The position numbers and the translations under genes are program-made. A model generated the notes under the pieces. It saw only the letters and a program-made list of their open reading frames with translations, was not told the origin of the DNA and made no database searches. Below, piece by piece: positions 1-8,457 of a stretch of DNA of 64,000 nt (positions are counted from its first letter, which is position 1; every line of letters begins with the position of its first letter). The DNA comes from CAXBNB01 sp040151475 (GTDB taxonomy: Bacteria > Bacteroidota > Bacteroidia > Cytophagales > Cyclobacteriaceae): the NCBI RefSeq assembly GCF_040151475.1, contig NZ_JBDKWG010000149.1, positions 1-64,000 on the forward strand, in the 5' to 3' direction.

Positions 1-133
1 TGTGTTTGAGTTTATAGAAATCTGGTACAACCGTAAAAGAAAACACTCATATCTAGGGTATAAAACCCCCGAACAATATGGGAAAATTAATTGTTCAATA
101 TGCGCTTAACTTTTTGTCCGGTTTTTTGTTGTA
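1..133 (+). mobile_element. 3' end of an IS3-family insertion sequence (partial, enters from left edge)
   Basis: The left edge carries the last part of an IS3-type transposase reading frame (stop at 107-109), followed by about 24 bases that are rich in T and G and look like an IS terminal region. The right boundary is inferred to lie near 131-135, because the sequence after it reads naturally on the minus strand as DUF262 coding sequence. The left part of the element, its other terminal repeat and any target duplication lie outside the window, so family and boundary are inferred from the protein fragment and not from paired ends. Confidence 0.7.
2..109 (+). CDS. IS3-family transposase OrfB, C-terminal fragment
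   Basis: Frame 2 is open from the window edge and ends with TAA at 107-109, giving about 35 residues. The fragment contains FEFIEIWYNRKRKHSYLGY followed by KTPEQYG. This is the characteristic end of the rve integrase domain in IS3/IS150 transposases (consensus F-x-Y-I-E-x-x-Y-N-x-x-R-x-H-S-x-L-G-Y-x-S-P), including the Glu of the DDE triad region. The rest of the gene lies upstream of the window. The stop codon overlaps the end of the oppositely oriented DUF262 frame. Confidence 0.85.
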   Translation: MFEFIEIWYNRKRKHSYLGYKTPEQYGKINCSICA

Positions 134-1162
134 AGTCCAACTCAACTCATTAATTCTTTTTTTAATTTCACGGTGACCACCCCAAAATGTATCGGCATAA
201 TTTGATAGTGCATTATAAAGTTGAGCATTTTCTTCAAGTGAATCTAAGAGGCCAATAACATCAGGAGAGGATGTTATCGTTTCTTTAATTGCTCTAAATA
301 GATAATCCTGTCGAATAAGCCTGTTTATAGAAATCCAGTAATGCCTAAGAAAAACAGGGAAATTATCTAGGCCAATTACGTCAACAATTCTTTTCCATTT
401 GTTTTTTACATGAGGTAAATCCACTTGGGTGGAAATTGAAAAAAGATAATTTTTTAAAAGGTCTGTTACAGTAAGTCCAACACCTCTAGAATTCAAGGTT
501 TCAAATACTGTATAGGCACTTAGTTCATCCTCGACTATAATTTGAATAAACATCAACTTTTCAGCCACTAATTTGTTTAAGAAGTTAGTAACCTGTTCAC
601 CGTCAGTGGTACTATTAAAATGTTCTGAGATTCTTTCTGAAAAAAAGTTATAGGCCTGGTATATTAGTTTATCTGAATCCTGAAGAGTATTTATGTTAGT
701 TGGTTCTCTAAATACAAGTAGATTGGATTGAAAAAAACTATTATTATTTTCGTTAAGTTTTAGTTTTGAAGAATAGGTCAATGAACCTGGATCTTTATCT
801 CCAATAAACTTTTTCTGTAACAATTCAATTCTCTCTTTGTTATTCTCTGTATCTACACCATTTGCAATCAAAGAATTTAATTGATTGATGATAGCTAAGA
901 CTATAAGGGTTAAAGTTGAAAACCTTTGTTGTCCATCAATAACATGAAAGTGCTTGTCTCCCATATTTTGAAGAACAATAGACCCCATATAATGTACACT
1001 ATTCGATGACTCAATAATTAAAATATCATTCCACAAATCTTCCCATTGATCTCTCTTCCATGAATAATCTCTTTGATATGGAGGAACAGTATAGGTTTTT
1101 CCATTACCAATTACGTCACTAAGACTTACTGTACTAGTGTCTAATAAATTATTTACAGCCAT
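95..1162 (-). pseudogene. DUF262 (GmrSD/ParB-like nuclease N-terminal) protein, truncated by an IS
   Basis: This 355-residue frame carries a DUF262 domain: VPPYQRDYSW near residue 27 and the nucleotide-binding motif VIDGQQR near residue 75. DUF262 proteins such as GmrS and the SspE/BrxU group are DNA-defence NTPase-nucleases, normally 550-700 residues long with a C-terminal DUF1524 HNH nuclease. Here the frame runs into the IS3 end at about base 133, so the last 10-13 residues (ending KKLSAY) are translated from IS sequence. The DUF1524 part is missing. I infer that the element inserted into or deleted the 3' half and that the gene is probably non-functional. ATG at 1162; no partner gene is visible in the window. 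Confidence 0.75.
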
Positions 1163-1374
1163 AATTCTAAATTAACTACTCTACTCATTATCCATAAAAC
1201 TGAATAGGGAACAAAAGTGTTTCTTATTCATTTGATATCTAAACAAATTTAATGATTTTTAAACTTCTGTTTTTGTTGGTCTTGTCCCCCGCAAACAATG
1301 GATATATCTTAATTAAAGACTTATTGGTTACAAAATCAACAAGGGTTACAATAAATAAGGACTGGAAAGCAGTA

Positions 1375-3444
1375 TCAATACCCCCCACTATACTTTCTCG
1401 CAAACCATTCGGTGGACAACAAGATCAGAACAAGGAAAAACAGCCATTTTAGATTGATCATGGCGAAGAAATCTTCGGTGGAGTGCATTATCCCTTTAGA
1501 GTCCAGCTTTGCCAAATCAGCACCGATTTGACTCATGGCCTCACGGGTATAAAAACTCCCTTCGGTGTTTTCAGCGATTTGCCGCAGCAAAGAGAAGTTT
1601 GCCTTTTGATCCAGCAGTTCGAGTTGGAGTTTTTTCACTGTAAACCTTCCTTTCACCTTTTCCACCTGACCATTTCTGTCTGTAGTGGCTTCATAAGTAT
1701 AAATGCCCTGATCAAGTCCTGAAACCTGAAATGTAGTATTGGACATGGAGGGTATAAAAAAGTATTCTGATAAACTACCAGCATCATCAGACACTTTTAT
1801 GGAAATAGTGTTTCCATATATCCTTTCGTAGGAGTCATTATAGGTTTCCGTTTCAAAAGAGACAGGCTCGTTATCAAAGTACTCGTCCTGAGTGGTAAAT
1901 ACCCTGAATTTCCGTTTGTCTTCTTTGGTACTGAGGTATTGGATGAGTTTCAAAAAGACATCATCAAATGCCTTGGTGTTTTCGTTGGTAGCATACTCCT
2001 GAAGCCTCCATTGCCAGATCCCATCTGCCAATAGATAGGCAGTTTTTACTCCATCCGCACTAAGCATATAAAGCAAAGGCTTGTCAGTAGTGATACTCCC
2101 CACTTTTTGATACAGCAACACGTCAGCATCCGGACTTAGCTGCAAATCTCCATAAGGCACATTCAGTGTGGGGAATTGACTGAAGACATCATTAAACTCC
2201 TTATTAATTTTGAATTTTGAAAATGAATTATTTAGCACCGGAGCTACTTCATCCCTTTGATTTCTTATGGATTTAAAATCAAACGTCTCGTCTTCCTTTG
2301 ATAGTTTATCAGCATTTGATTGCTGCCCGATCACATTCAACACAGGCACCTTCTTATTCTTAAACTCAGCTACATATTTCGACAACCGATTGTACCGATC
2401 GCCTGCCTGATGCACTATTACCAGATCATATTTATCTTCTTTTAGTTCATTCAATCCGGGAATGAATACCTGAAACTCGTAATTTTCATTGGACTCTACC
2501 ACCGATCTAAAGGCTTTGACGTCCGGGTGTGGTGCGGGTGCGACTAACAGTATTTTTTGTTTTCCATCAATTACATCAATAAAAACATCCTTTCGGTTGT
2601 TTTCGGTAATTTCCTCATTCTGCATTTCCACTTGGACTGTGTAATACTGCACTCCGTTTTGTTCAGCGGTAAGCTTAAATTCGACTTTAGTCAATCCATT
2701 ATCGCTTTCAAAAGCAATCACTTCTGAAGCCACAATACGACCTCCTTTTTTAACTATTACTTTAGCAGACTCACCTTTAAACCCAGTATTGATAATCTCT
2801 GCCACCAATGGAAATTTATTACCCTGATAGGCAATCTTGTTGTACAGTACATTTTTCAGTAGAATATCTTCCTGACTGGTGGTGTCTCCTACTCCGACGG
2901 TAGAAATTTTATAGCTGTAAGGAAAGTAAGCAGGAGAAATGCCACGATTGTAATTCCCATCCGAAACCAACACGACAGAAGCCAGGTTTTTACCATCATA
3001 GAGCGTTTGCAACTCTTTGAACATGGCATTCAGGTCAGTTGTTTTTTGATCGAATGCTATATCCAATACTAAAACATTGCTTTGATTCAAACTTCTCACC
3101 TGAGTGTCAAAACCACTGGCATTTGAGACGGCAACCAAATCGGATACGTCTGCCATCAGCTTTACCCTCTGCACACTGTCTAAAGAATTGGTTATGGATA
3201 TTGAATTGTCAATCGCAATGACCAAGGCTGGTTTTTCTACCTTCGAGATCAATTGTTTGAGTAAAGGATTTAAAAAGAGAAATAGAATAAAACTGACTGC
3301 TGCGAAACGCAGAACAGCCAGAGTTCTGTTAACACCAGTTCCCCACGAATATTTTTTGCTATATAAAATATAGGCATAGACTGACCCGATCAACAGGCAA
3401 CCTAAAATAAACCAGGAAGGGTAATCAAATTGTAATTCCGGCAT
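1375..3444 (-). CDS. Membrane-anchored von Willebrand factor A domain protein
   Basis: A 689-residue protein. Two N-terminal membrane helices (about 10-28 and 42-60) are followed by a VWA-like domain (about 72-190) with the MIDAS signature DNSIS at residue 79 and the VLVSDGNYNRG strand typical of VWA folds. A long beta-rich extracytoplasmic region follows, and the protein ends in a third membrane helix (about 662-682). This architecture recurs in Bacteroidota next to BatA/BatB-type genes. It resembles the gene at 48090, although that one has a BatA N-terminus. The molecular function is unknown; metal-dependent protein binding at the cell envelope is the family expectation. It is separated from fabG by about 100 bases and may be transcribed from its own promoter. 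Confidence 0.75.
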   Translation of the reverse strand: MPELQFDYPSWFILGCLLIGSVYAYILYSKKYSWGTGVNRTLAVLRFAAVSFILFLFLNPLLKQLISKVEKPALVIAIDNSISITNSLDSVQRVKLMADVSDLVAVSNASGFDTQVRSLNQSNVLVLDIAFDQKTTDLNAMFKELQTLYDGKNLASVVLVSDGNYNRGISPAYFPYSYKISTVGVGDTTSQEDILLKNVLYNKIAYQGNKFPLVAEIINTGFKGESAKVIVKKGGRIVASEVIAFESDNGLTKVEFKLTAEQNGVQYYTVQVEMQNEEITENNRKDVFIDVIDGKQKILLVAPAPHPDVKAFRSVVESNENYEFQVFIPGLNELKEDKYDLVIVHQAGDRYNRLSKYVAEFKNKKVPVLNVIGQQSNADKLSKEDETFDFKSIRNQRDEVAPVLNNSFSKFKINKEFNDVFSQFPTLNVPYGDLQLSPDADVLLYQKVGSITTDKPLLYMLSADGVKTAYLLADGIWQWRLQEYATNENTKAFDDVFLKLIQYLSTKEDKRKFRVFTTQDEYFDNEPVSFETETYNDSYERIYGNTISIKVSDDAGSLSEYFFIPSMSNTTFQVSGLDQGIYTYEATTDRNGQVEKVKGRFTVKKLQLELLDQKANFSLLRQIAENTEGSFYTREAMSQIGADLAKLDSKGIMHSTEDFFAMINLKWLFFLVLILLSTEWFARKYSGGY

Positions 3445-3545
3445 TGAAAGTATTGTATTCTATTTGGTTAAGTTCTAAAAACCATTGTCTTTTTATCCAA
3501 CACTTATAACGCATTGGAAATCAAGCAGGCAAAACCAATTAACGA

Positions 3546-4292
3546 TCAAGTAAGCAAAGCTCCATCCACATGGATAACTTGTCCTGAAATATAAGAAGAC
3601 ATATCAGAAGCAAGAAATACGCAGCAGTTGGCTACTTCGTCCGGCTGTCCACCACGCTTCATTGGTATGGCATCTCTCCACGATTGTACGGTTTTAGGGT
3701 CGAGTACTTCGGTCATTTCTGTTTCTATAAATCCGGGAGCTACGGCATTGCACCTTACGTTTCTAGAGCCCAATTCCAAGGCTACCGACTTAGTCAATCC
3801 TATAATTCCTGCTTTTGATGCGGCGTAGTTGGCTTGTCCGGCATTTCCCTTCACGCCTACTACTGATGTGATGTTGATGATAGAGCCTACTTTTTGTTTC
3901 ATAAAAGTTCTTGCAACAGCCTTCACAGTATTGAAACAAGATTTTAAATTGACATTGATTACGTCATCCCACATCTCCTCAGTCATCCTCATGATCAGGT
4001 TGTCCTTGGTAATTCCCGCATTATTCACTAAAACATTTAAACCACCAAAATCAGAAATAACACTTGCTACCAATTCTTCAGCAGCAGTATAATCAGAAGC
4101 ATCTGACCTGTATCCTTTAGCCTGAACACCAAAAGCTTTGAGTTCTTCTTCCAATGCCTGACCTTTTTCTACACTTGACAAATAGGTAAACGCTACATTT
4201 GCACCCTCTTCCGCATATTTCAAGGCTATCGCTCTACCTATTCCTTTAGATGCTCCGGTAACCAACGCTGTTTTTCCTTCTAGTATCTTCAT
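3546..4292 (-). CDS. fabG: 3-oxoacyl-[acyl-carrier-protein] reductase
   Basis: FabG is the NADPH-dependent ketoreductase of each fatty-acid elongation round. The 248-residue protein has the full short-chain dehydrogenase pattern: TGASKGIG nucleotide loop near the N-terminus, NNAG, ITS with the catalytic Ser, YAASKAG with the catalytic Tyr and Lys, and the C-terminal SGQVIHVDGA found in FabG. I place the start at 4292 (MKILEGKTALVTG), as in most FabG proteins, although the frame is open to an ATG at 4322. The extra ten residues would lie inside the leader, just downstream of a possible TAATTTTG -7 box. It is a single gene here, away from other fab genes. Confidence 0.9.
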   Translation of the reverse strand: MKILEGKTALVTGASKGIGRAIALKYAEEGANVAFTYLSSVEKGQALEEELKAFGVQAKGYRSDASDYTAAEELVASVISDFGGLNVLVNNAGITKDNLIMRMTEEMWDDVINVNLKSCFNTVKAVARTFMKQKVGSIINITSVVGVKGNAGQANYAASKAGIIGLTKSVALELGSRNVRCNAVAPGFIETEMTEVLDPKTVQSWRDAIPMKRGGQPDEVANCCVFLASDMSSYISGQVIHVDGALLT

Positions 4293-4319
4293 TCTTTGTT
4301 CATTAGATTGATAATTGGT

Positions 4320-4327
4320 CAAAATTA
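4320..4327 (-). promoter_or_regulatory. Possible -7 box of fabG
   Basis: The minus strand reads TAATTTTG, a match to the Bacteroidota TAnnTTTG element, about 28 bases upstream of the preferred fabG ATG. No clear TTG occurs at the usual 19-base distance, so this is only a candidate. It argues weakly for the shorter fabG start, because an ATG at 4322 would lie inside the box. Confidence 0.35.
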
Positions 4328-4403
4328 AAACAAGTTGTTGGTATATAAATCAGAAGTTGGAATTTCGGCTCAAAAAAGATAACGTTTGATCTTGTCTTTG
4401 CAT

Positions 4404-4432
4404 TTGTTTTCTAAACAAAGAGATTAAATTTG
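4404..4432 (+). promoter_or_regulatory. Promoter of lpdA (TTG-N18-TAAATTTG)
   Basis: TTG at 4404-4406 and TAAATTTG at 4425-4432 are separated by 18 bases, matching the Bacteroidota housekeeping promoter pattern. The predicted transcript starts about 60 bases before the lpdA ATG at 4497. Confidence 0.65.
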
Positions 4433-4496
4433 CGGCTTAACAAACAAAATTGACTAAACCAGACTTCAATTTTTATTTTATAAACACATATATATT

Positions 4497-5891
4497 ATGG
4501 CAAATAAATATGATCTTATTGTAATCGGAAGTGGCCCGGGAGGATATGTGGCTGCTATCAGAGCATCTCAACTTGGAATGAAAGTTGGAGTAGTCGAGCG
4601 ATCAGAAATCGGGGGTATCTGCCTCAACTGGGGTTGTATTCCGACTAAAGCCCTTCTAAAGAGTGCCAATGTATTTGAATACATCACACACTCTGAAGAT
4701 TATGGTATTAAAGTGAAAGGTGCTGATGCAGACTTTGGGGCAATAGTGAAAAGAAGCAGAGATGTTGCCAATGGAATGAGTAAAGGTATCCAGTTTTTAT
4801 TCAAGAAAAATAAAATAGATCATATTGCAGGTTTTGGTAAAATAAAATCAGGTAAAACAGTCGAAGTAAAAGCAGAAGACGGCTCTGTAGCCGACTATAC
4901 TGCTGAAAATATAATCATAGCCACAGGCGGCAGGTCTCGTGAGCTACCCAACCTTCCTATTGACGGAAAAAAGATCATAGGCTACCGTGAGGCCATGTCT
5001 CTGGAAAAGCAGCCAAAATCTATGATAATAGTTGGTTCTGGTGCTATTGGAGTAGAGTTTGCCTATTTCTACCACTCTATAGGCACAGAAGTTACTATTG
5101 TAGAATACCTGCCTAATATAGTGCCGGTAGAAGACGAAGACATTTCCAAACAACTGGAAAGGTCTTTCAAGAAAAAAGGCATCAAAATAATGACCAGTTC
5201 TGAAGTGACCAATGTCGATACCAAAGGAAAAACCTGTAAAGTAACTGTGAAAACCAAAAAAGGTGAAGAACAACTTGAGTGTGATATAGTATTGTCAGCA
5301 GTTGGAGTTTCTACCAACTTAGAAGGCATTGGTCTGGAAGATGTAGGGGTAGCTACCGACAGAGGCAAAGTATTGGTGGACGATTATTACAAAACCAACA
5401 TCCCAGGCATTCATGCTATCGGTGATATAGTACATGGTCCAGCGTTGGCTCACGTGGCATCCGCTGAAGGCATCATTTGTGTAGAAAAAATGGCAGGACA
5501 TTCGCCAGAGCCTCTGGACTACAACAACATCCCTGGTTGTACTTACTGTTCGCCTGAAATTGCGTCTGTAGGATATACCGAAAAAGCAGCAAAAGAAGCT
5601 GGATATGAAATCAAAGTTGGAAAATTTCCATTCTCAGCCTCAGGAAAAGCAAGTGCTGCAGGAGCTAAAGATGGATTTGTAAAGGTAATATTTGATGCCA
5701 AATATGGCGAATGGTTGGGCTGCCACATGATAGGATTCAATGTAACTGAAATTATCGCTGAGGCGGTAGTGGCAAGGAAACTGGAAACTACAGGACATGA
5801 AATCATAAAAAGTGTTCACCCTCACCCTACCATGTCAGAAGCGGTGATGGAAGCTACAGCTGCTGCTTATGATGAGGTCATTCACTTGTAA
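4497..5891 (+). CDS. lpdA: Dihydrolipoyl dehydrogenase (E3)
   Basis: The FAD enzyme that reoxidises dihydrolipoamide in pyruvate and 2-oxoglutarate dehydrogenase complexes and the glycine cleavage system. The 464-residue protein has the FAD loop GSGPGG (11-16), the redox disulfide GGICLNWGCIPTK (Cys42 and Cys47), a second Rossmann loop VGSGAIGVEF for NAD, the AIGD motif, and the C-terminal HPHPTMSE that carries the His-Glu active-site dyad. Length is normal. It is monocistronic here, with its own promoter and a downstream terminator, not in an operon with E1/E2 genes, so it may serve several complexes. Confidence 0.95.
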   Translation: MANKYDLIVIGSGPGGYVAAIRASQLGMKVGVVERSEIGGICLNWGCIPTKALLKSANVFEYITHSEDYGIKVKGADADFGAIVKRSRDVANGMSKGIQFLFKKNKIDHIAGFGKIKSGKTVEVKAEDGSVADYTAENIIIATGGRSRELPNLPIDGKKIIGYREAMSLEKQPKSMIIVGSGAIGVEFAYFYHSIGTEVTIVEYLPNIVPVEDEDISKQLERSFKKKGIKIMTSSEVTNVDTKGKTCKVTVKTKKGEEQLECDIVLSAVGVSTNLEGIGLEDVGVATDRGKVLVDDYYKTNIPGIHAIGDIVHGPALAHVASAEGIICVEKMAGHSPEPLDYNNIPGCTYCSPEIASVGYTEKAAKEAGYEIKVGKFPFSASGKASAAGAKDGFVKVIFDAKYGEWLGCHMIGFNVTEIIAEAVVARKLETTGHEIIKSVHPHPTMSEAVMEATAAAYDEVIHL

Positions 5892-5915
5892 GCGAAACAT
5901 TGACAATCAATAAAA

Positions 5916-5949
5916 AGGGACATTGGACTGAGTTTGATGTCTTTTTTTT
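5916..5949 (+). terminator. Probable terminator of lpdA
   Basis: A short stem, GACAT (5918-5922) with ATGTC (5936-5940), extendable by a T-G pair, is followed directly by eight T residues (5941-5948). The stem is weak but position and T-tract fit an intrinsic terminator. Confidence 0.5.
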
Positions 5950-6000
5950 GCTTTCTAATTTGAGTTATGGTAATTTGATTCTTATTCACCTATTGTTTCT

Positions 6001-8385
6001 ATGAATAGGCTTCTGTCTCATGTTATAATATCCTCGATTCTACTTGGTGTCTCGTTTGCCGGATTTTCTCAATCCATACTTACTGTCGATGACTATGTTT
6101 TTGGCTATATAAGTCAAGCCGACAATTTAGAAAAAAATCTCACCTCAGGAATTCGGACATTTTCATTGAATCTGAAAAAAAATGACAATGACTTTATCGT
6201 AGAAAACTCAGAACAAAAGCTTACTCTTAAGCAACTTCAACAAACTCTCAGACAGTTCTTAGTATCAGAACCCCAGTCATTAATTTCACTGATTTTGAAT
6301 GGAGATTTTGATCAAACCGTTTTAACTGAAAAATTAGAAAAATCATTCTCCAATACAATATTCATTAAAAAAGAAACGGATTGGCCTAAAATCAATACAC
6401 TAAAAGAAAATGGAGTTCAGGTAATTGTTATTTATAAGAGTGACGTAGCAAGCACATCGATTGAAAAGATTAGAGGAGAAAAAAAATATAGTAACCGATT
6501 TTCATCTGATCCATTGGACAAGCTGATCCTTTTCAAATCTTCTGCAGAAGACAGCCAAGAACTTTTTAATTCCTGCATAGAATTGTGGCAAACCACAGGT
6601 AAGACGCCCAATTTCATAGAAGCCGGATTTATCGAACCATCTGAGGTGAAAACTGTAGCAGATTCACTCAACGGTCTCAGACGCTTTAAAGGAATTGTTT
6701 ATTACAAAGGAGAATTGTTAAATGAAGTAAGCTGGTACCAAACTCCTGGTGTTGTTACCCCTGCGAGATTTTCCTTTCCTCTGATCACTAAAGAACAAAT
6801 ATTGTCTCCATATAAAAACGGATATAGAATTAGCCCGGGAGAAGTGATTCACCACCATGCCATGGAGGATAATCCCCGGATTTTCACTTCTTACGACATT
6901 CCAATCGAAGACAAACTAATTTATAATTTTGATTTTGACAATGGTGCTGAGAATACTCTAGAGACCGATTGGAAAAACAGTATTGTCAAAGATGTTTTCT
7001 TTATCAAAGACCCAAAGAGAGGACAAGTTTTAAGCCTTTCTTCACCAAATTCTTTTATTGATTACTCAAAGGAGAACAAACTGAATTTCAATACTCCTAT
7101 CAGTATTTCTGCCTGGATAAAACCGGATAGTATAGTGGATTTTATGGGTATCATCGGATTTGGATCAGCCTTTTCGCTGAAGGTAAAAGATGGCAATCCG
7201 GACTTTACAACGGCGACCATCAAAGACCACATATTAGACAAAAAACTGACTAAAGGAAACTGGTACCATTTGGCGGTGGTAGTCAATCCGGAAGCCAGTG
7301 TGGAGTTTTATATTGACGGTAAAAAGGAAGGAGAAATAGTCACTTCAGAAATCAAATCCTCTAATCAGTCTCTGGTTATTGGCAACAATATATGGGGTGA
7401 ACAGTTTTATGGTTCTATCGATGATTTAAAAATTTGGGATCGGGGGCTATCGTTCAAAGAGGTTTCTTTTCTGTTTCAAAATAATAAAACTACACAATAT
7501 TACGGCATGTATTGGATGCTGGGTATAACAGCATTGATTTTTCTTTCATTCCTAATAATCTTTATAAGAAAACGAAATTCCAACTATCCTCGACCCAAAG
7601 AAACCTACAAAAGCATTCCGATAGTAGAAGATATTTTTTCAGGAAACTCATTTCGCCTTTTTGGATCATTCAAAATCACTTCGAAAAACAAAGGCGACAT
7701 CACTTCCGGTTTTTCTCCGCTAATGAGACAAATACTATCCTTCCTGGCATTGAACACAGCAGAAAGTAAAAATGGGATAAGTACCAATAAACTAACAGAA
7801 ACATTTTGGCCGGGAGTGGCAAAGGACAAATCAAAAGAAAACAGAGGAACTAATATTCAGAAATTGAGAAAACTCCTGAAAGATGTTGATGGACTCAATA
7901 TTGTTTACAAAGACCAAAAATGGCACCTTGATGCCAGTGAGAATGTATTTGTTGATGTGCTGGAATATGGGAAATATAAAATACAAATAGATTACCAGCT
8001 TAAAAACAAAGAAATCGATCCTCAGCTTGTCAATTCATTTCTGGAGCTATTGAAGCCGGGGAATATATTACCAAATATTCAATCTGAATGGTTGGACTAC
8101 TTTAAAAACAAAATTTCTACAGATGTAGATAGTTTGTTGTCAAAAGTTTACAAAACGCAATGTACCAACCTAGATTCTGAAACAAACATAAAATTGGCCA
8201 ATACCATTCTCTTGTTTGACGACCTAAATGAACAGGCATTAGGGATATTAGTGAAAGAACTGGTTGCCACAGGAAAGCATGGTCAGGCTCAAAATGCATA
8301 TGAAACCTTTGCGAAAAATTATAAGGCACTATACGATGAAACCTTCAATACTGAATATCAGGAACTAGCTGAAAATGCTGTGTAA
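6001..8385 (+). CDS. Membrane-anchored regulator: PI-PLC-like and LamG ectodomains, one TM helix, cytoplasmic SARP-like winged helix
   Basis: A 794-residue protein. A signal peptide or anchor (1-23) precedes a region (about 28-250) whose order of elements resembles PI-PLC X domains: LEKNLTSGIRTFSLNL, then a TLKQLQQTLRQFL helix, then WPKINTLKENGVQVIVIY. The catalytic His/Glu residues expected there are not evident, so it is probably non-catalytic. A LamG/concanavalin-like domain follows (about 305-492; motifs SISAWIKP, WYHLAVVV, SIDDLKIWDRGLS), then a transmembrane helix (about 502-523). The C-terminus is a winged-helix domain (about 545-655; LTETFWPGVAKDKSKENRG) with a helical BTAD/TPR-like tail (665-790), as in SARP activators. 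I infer a one-component signal transducer: extracellular ligand sensing linked to DNA binding at the membrane. Ligand and targets are unknown. It is followed by a strong terminator. Confidence 0.7.
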   Translation: MNRLLSHVIISSILLGVSFAGFSQSILTVDDYVFGYISQADNLEKNLTSGIRTFSLNLKKNDNDFIVENSEQKLTLKQLQQTLRQFLVSEPQSLISLILNGDFDQTVLTEKLEKSFSNTIFIKKETDWPKINTLKENGVQVIVIYKSDVASTSIEKIRGEKKYSNRFSSDPLDKLILFKSSAEDSQELFNSCIELWQTTGKTPNFIEAGFIEPSEVKTVADSLNGLRRFKGIVYYKGELLNEVSWYQTPGVVTPARFSFPLITKEQILSPYKNGYRISPGEVIHHHAMEDNPRIFTSYDIPIEDKLIYNFDFDNGAENTLETDWKNSIVKDVFFIKDPKRGQVLSLSSPNSFIDYSKENKLNFNTPISISAWIKPDSIVDFMGIIGFGSAFSLKVKDGNPDFTTATIKDHILDKKLTKGNWYHLAVVVNPEASVEFYIDGKKEGEIVTSEIKSSNQSLVIGNNIWGEQFYGSIDDLKIWDRGLSFKEVSFLFQNNKTTQYYGMYWMLGITALIFLSFLIIFIRKRNSNYPRPKETYKSIPIVEDIFSGNSFRLFGSFKITSKNKGDITSGFSPLMRQILSFLALNTAESKNGISTNKLTETFWPGVAKDKSKENRGTNIQKLRKLLKDVDGLNIVYKDQKWHLDASENVFVDVLEYGKYKIQIDYQLKNKEIDPQLVNSFLELLKPGNILPNIQSEWLDYFKNKISTDVDSLLSKVYKTQCTNLDSETNIKLANTILLFDDLNEQALGILVKELVATGKHGQAQNAYETFAKNYKALYDETFNTEYQELAENAV

Positions 8386-8397
8386 TACTAAAACTCA

Positions 8398-8436
8398 AAA
8401 AAACAAAAGGTCGGATAAACCGACCTTTTGTTTTTT
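8398..8436. terminator. Bidirectional terminator between the LamG-SARP gene and eno
   Basis: An 11-bp perfect stem, CAAAAGGTCGG (8404-8414) with CCGACCTTTTG (8420-8430) and a 5-base loop, extends through flanking A and T runs on both sides. It can end transcription of the plus-strand regulator gene and of the minus-strand carA-eno unit. Confidence 0.9.
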
Positions 8437-8457
8437 AATATCTATAATGGAAAAGTA

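Noticed and set aside
1252..1452. 66-residue plus-strand frame between the DUF262 gene and the VWA gene
   Set aside because: It overlaps the 3' end of the VWA gene, has no recognisable domain, and its C-terminal half is simply the opposite strand of that gene.
4293..4322. N-terminal extension of fabG
   Set aside because: The ten extra residues do not occur in typical FabG proteins, and the upstream ATG lies within a possible -7 box.
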